DNA of 64,000 nucleotides. It comes from Chitinophaga vietnamensis. Lineage in GTDB: Bacteria > Bacteroidota > Bacteroidia > Chitinophagales > Chitinophagaceae. The translations under genes were made by a program, and so were the position numbers. The stretch is from NCBI RefSeq assembly GCF_902167635.1, contig NZ_CABHMS010000004.1, positions 558,001 to 622,000 of the forward strand. The letters are read 5' to 3'. Below, piece after piece: positions 62,366-64,000 of this stretch; positions within the stretch are counted from its first letter, which is position 1; each line of letters opens with the position of its first letter. The notes under the pieces are model-generated. The model did no database searches, had not been told where the DNA came from, and saw only the letters and a program-made list of their open reading frames with translations.

Positions 62366-64000
62366 ATGAAAAAATTATTTACGCTCCTTATCTTATTGTC
62401 GCTCGCCCTGCTCAGTCATGCACAGCACGCCACTGTGAAGGGCCATGTTGCAGACACGCTGAACCGTACTACGCTCTCCAATGCAGTAGTGGCGCTGCTT
62501 GCCGCCAAAGATTCTATGCTGTACAAATTTGTCCGCACGAACGAAAAAGGACAGTTTGAACTGAAAGACTTGCATGCAGGCAAGTATCTTGTCATGATCA
62601 CCTATCCCTCCTTTGCAGACTACGTAGATGCGTTGACGTTAGGAGATACCAGCGTCGTCGATTTCGGGCAGGTGAAACTCACGCAGCGTTCGCGACTCCT
62701 GCATGAGGTGGTGATCAACCAGCAGGTAGGGGCGATCAAGATCAAAGGCGATACCACCGAGTTTAATGCCGACAGCTTCAAAACCGCTGCCAACGCCAAT
62801 GTAGAAGACCTGCTCCGGAAGCTGCCCGGGTTCCAGGTGGATAGCAAAGGACAGATCACGGCGCAGGGAGAGAAGGTGAAGAAAGTATTGGTAGATGGAG
62901 AGGAATTTTTTGGAGATGATCCCACCCTGGTGACCAAAAACCTCCGTGCAGATATGATCGACAAAGTGCAGCTATACGACAAAAAGAGCGACCAGGCCGC
63001 CTTTACCGGCATCGATGATGGCGAGAAGTCGAAAACGGTGAACCTCAAACTAAAAGAAAATAAGAAAAACGGCTACTTCGGAAAGGTCGAAGCCGGCGCC
63101 GGTACCGAAGGATATCATAACAGCGATGCGATGTTCAATCTCTTCCGCGGCAAGCGCAAATTTGCCGCCTATGGCATCGTATCCAATACCGGCAAAACAG
63201 GCCTCAACTGGGGCGAGCGCGAGAAGTTCGGACAGAGCTTCGCCGATAATGCCTCCTACGACGAAACCAATGGCTACTACTTCGTGATGGGCGGCGGCGA
63301 TGACGCCATCGAAGGATGGGATGGCAGGTATAACGGTGTCGGCTATCCGCTGGTACAAACCGGCGGCCTGCATTTCAACAACAAATGGAACCAGGACAAG
63401 CAAAGCGTAAATGCCAACGTGAAAGCCATGAACATGGGCCTGGAAGAAAACAGCAACACCGCCACCAAAAATATTCTCAATAACACGGTGCAGTACAGCA
63501 ACTCCGCATCAACCGCCAAACGGGAGATCTTCCGTACCCGCGCCAACGGCAGTTATGAAGTACAGCTGGATTCCAGCTCCTCCATCAAAGTATCTGTGGA
63601 CGCCGGCCTGGATCACAAAAACAACCACAGCTTCAACAGCGGCAGCATGCTGAATGCCGACAGCGCCATGATCAACAGCAATGAGCGCTACCTCACCGGC
63701 AGCGGGGATAACGGCTCCTTCAACTCCAATTTATTATGGCGTAAGAAGCTCAGGAAAAAAGGCCGTACCATCTCCATCAACCTGTCTGAAAATTATCTGA
63801 AAGATAATAGCGATGGCTTCCTGAATGCTTCTACAGAATTTTATTCCAACAACAAACTGGACTCTACCCAACATATCGACCAGCGTAAAAAAGGGAACTC
63901 GGAAAGTTTTAACTTCAATAGTAATATCACGTACACAGAGCCACTGACGAAGTACGCCTCACTGGTGTTCAACTACGGCCTGAGCACCAACAACAACCAC
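62366..64000 (+). CDS. Outer membrane TonB-receptor-like protein (N-terminal part, cut by window edge)
   Basis: From ATG 62366 the frame is open to the last base, giving 545 residues. A signal peptide (1-20, ending SHAQ) is followed by a carboxypeptidase-D-like domain (VKGHVADTLNRTTLSNAVV, 25-105), a plug-like part (LLRKLPGFQVDSKGQITAQG, VLVDGEEFFGDDP, IDKVQLYDKKS) and beta-barrel strands from about 235 (GYFGKVEAGAGTEGYHNSDA). This is the outer membrane beta-barrel family without a SusD partner in view; the expected full length is 900 or more residues. No Ton box is evident. It is divergent from the YXWGXW gene. Confidence 0.88.
   Translation, partial: MKKLFTLLILLSLALLSHAQHATVKGHVADTLNRTTLSNAVVALLAAKDSMLYKFVRTNEKGQFELKDLHAGKYLVMITYPSFADYVDALTLGDTSVVDFGQVKLTQRSRLLHEVVINQQVGAIKIKGDTTEFNADSFKTAANANVEDLLRKLPGFQVDSKGQITAQGEKVKKVLVDGEEFFGDDPTLVTKNLRADMIDKVQLYDKKSDQAAFTGIDDGEKSKTVNLKLKENKKNGYFGKVEAGAGTEGYHNSDAMFNLFRGKRKFAAYGIVSNTGKTGLNWGEREKFGQSFADNASYDETNGYYFVMGGGDDAIEGWDGRYNGVGYPLVQTGGLHFNNKWNQDKQSVNANVKAMNMGLEENSNTATKNILNNTVQYSNSASTAKREIFRTRANGSYEVQLDSSSSIKVSVDAGLDHKNNHSFNSGSMLNADSAMINSNERYLTGSGDNGSFNSNLLWRKKLRKKGRTISINLSENYLKDNSDGFLNASTEFYSNNKLDSTQHIDQRKKGNSESFNFNSNITYTEPLTKYASLVFNYGLSTNNNH

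Overview
The window looks like a chromosomal segment of a Bacteroidota member of the Chitinophagaceae, most likely Chitinophaga or a close relative. The reasons are a complete SusC/SusD pair driven by an ECF sigma factor and FecR anti-sigma, a SusC receptor with an N-terminal STN domain, many promoters of the Bacteroidota TAnnTTTG type, tRNA genes without an encoded CCA, roughly balanced base composition, and many small VOC, SRPBCC, NmrA and AraC genes. This is inferred from gene content, not from a database match. No rRNA, CRISPR array, insertion sequence, integrase or replication origin was seen.

Layout. 0-12 kb: truncated PlsC-type acyltransferase, ung, tRNA-Arg, a 1550-residue DUF4011/SF1 helicase/Vsr-like nuclease/DUF3320 protein resembling Hhe-type phage-defence candidates, an Rrf2-DsbA-DODA operon, a zinc-ribbon membrane protein, msrA, and a MutS2-like ATPase without the Smr domain. 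12-20 kb: AraC regulator followed by a tripartite RND efflux operon, then tRNA-Ser. 20-28 kb: small stand-alone genes, then a tight operon of CheY-like receiver, HEAT-repeat membrane protein, family 2 glycosyltransferase and TPR plus YaiO-type beta-barrel, which reads as a synthase-dependent polysaccharide export machine. 28-36.3 kb: ECF sigma, FecR, SusC, SusD and a secreted metallophosphoesterase. 36-41.7 kb: VOC, SnoaL-like and NmrA-like genes with AraC and HxlR regulators. 41.7-44.1 kb: an unfamiliar cassette of a Cys/His mini-protein, an HNH nuclease, a coiled-coil protein and a DUF4407 membrane protein, behind a perfect inverted repeat that covers its promoter. 44-47 kb: AT-rich serine hydrolase, VOC protein, second tRNA-Ser and a 215-nt nested palindrome. 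47-55 kb: DoxX-ArsR-SRPBCC operon, MarR-rifampicin phosphotransferase operon, and a rhodanese/TlpA/ArsR-rhodanese/MFS operon with a palindromic operator. 55-64 kb: lipoprotein, DUF4180, ABC-F ATPase, an NmrA/AraC pair, hydrolase, SRPBCC protein, YXWGXW protein and the start of a TonB-receptor-like outer membrane protein.

Most attractive for follow-up are the HNH/DUF4407 cassette, the receiver/HEAT/GT2/YaiO operon, the Hhe-like helicase-nuclease, the 46.8-47.0 kb palindrome, and the MarR-rph and ArsR-rhodanese operons with their visible operators. Several genes were given shorter starts than the longest open frame, because the longest frame began at TTG or GTG or ran into a neighbour; each case is stated in the entry.
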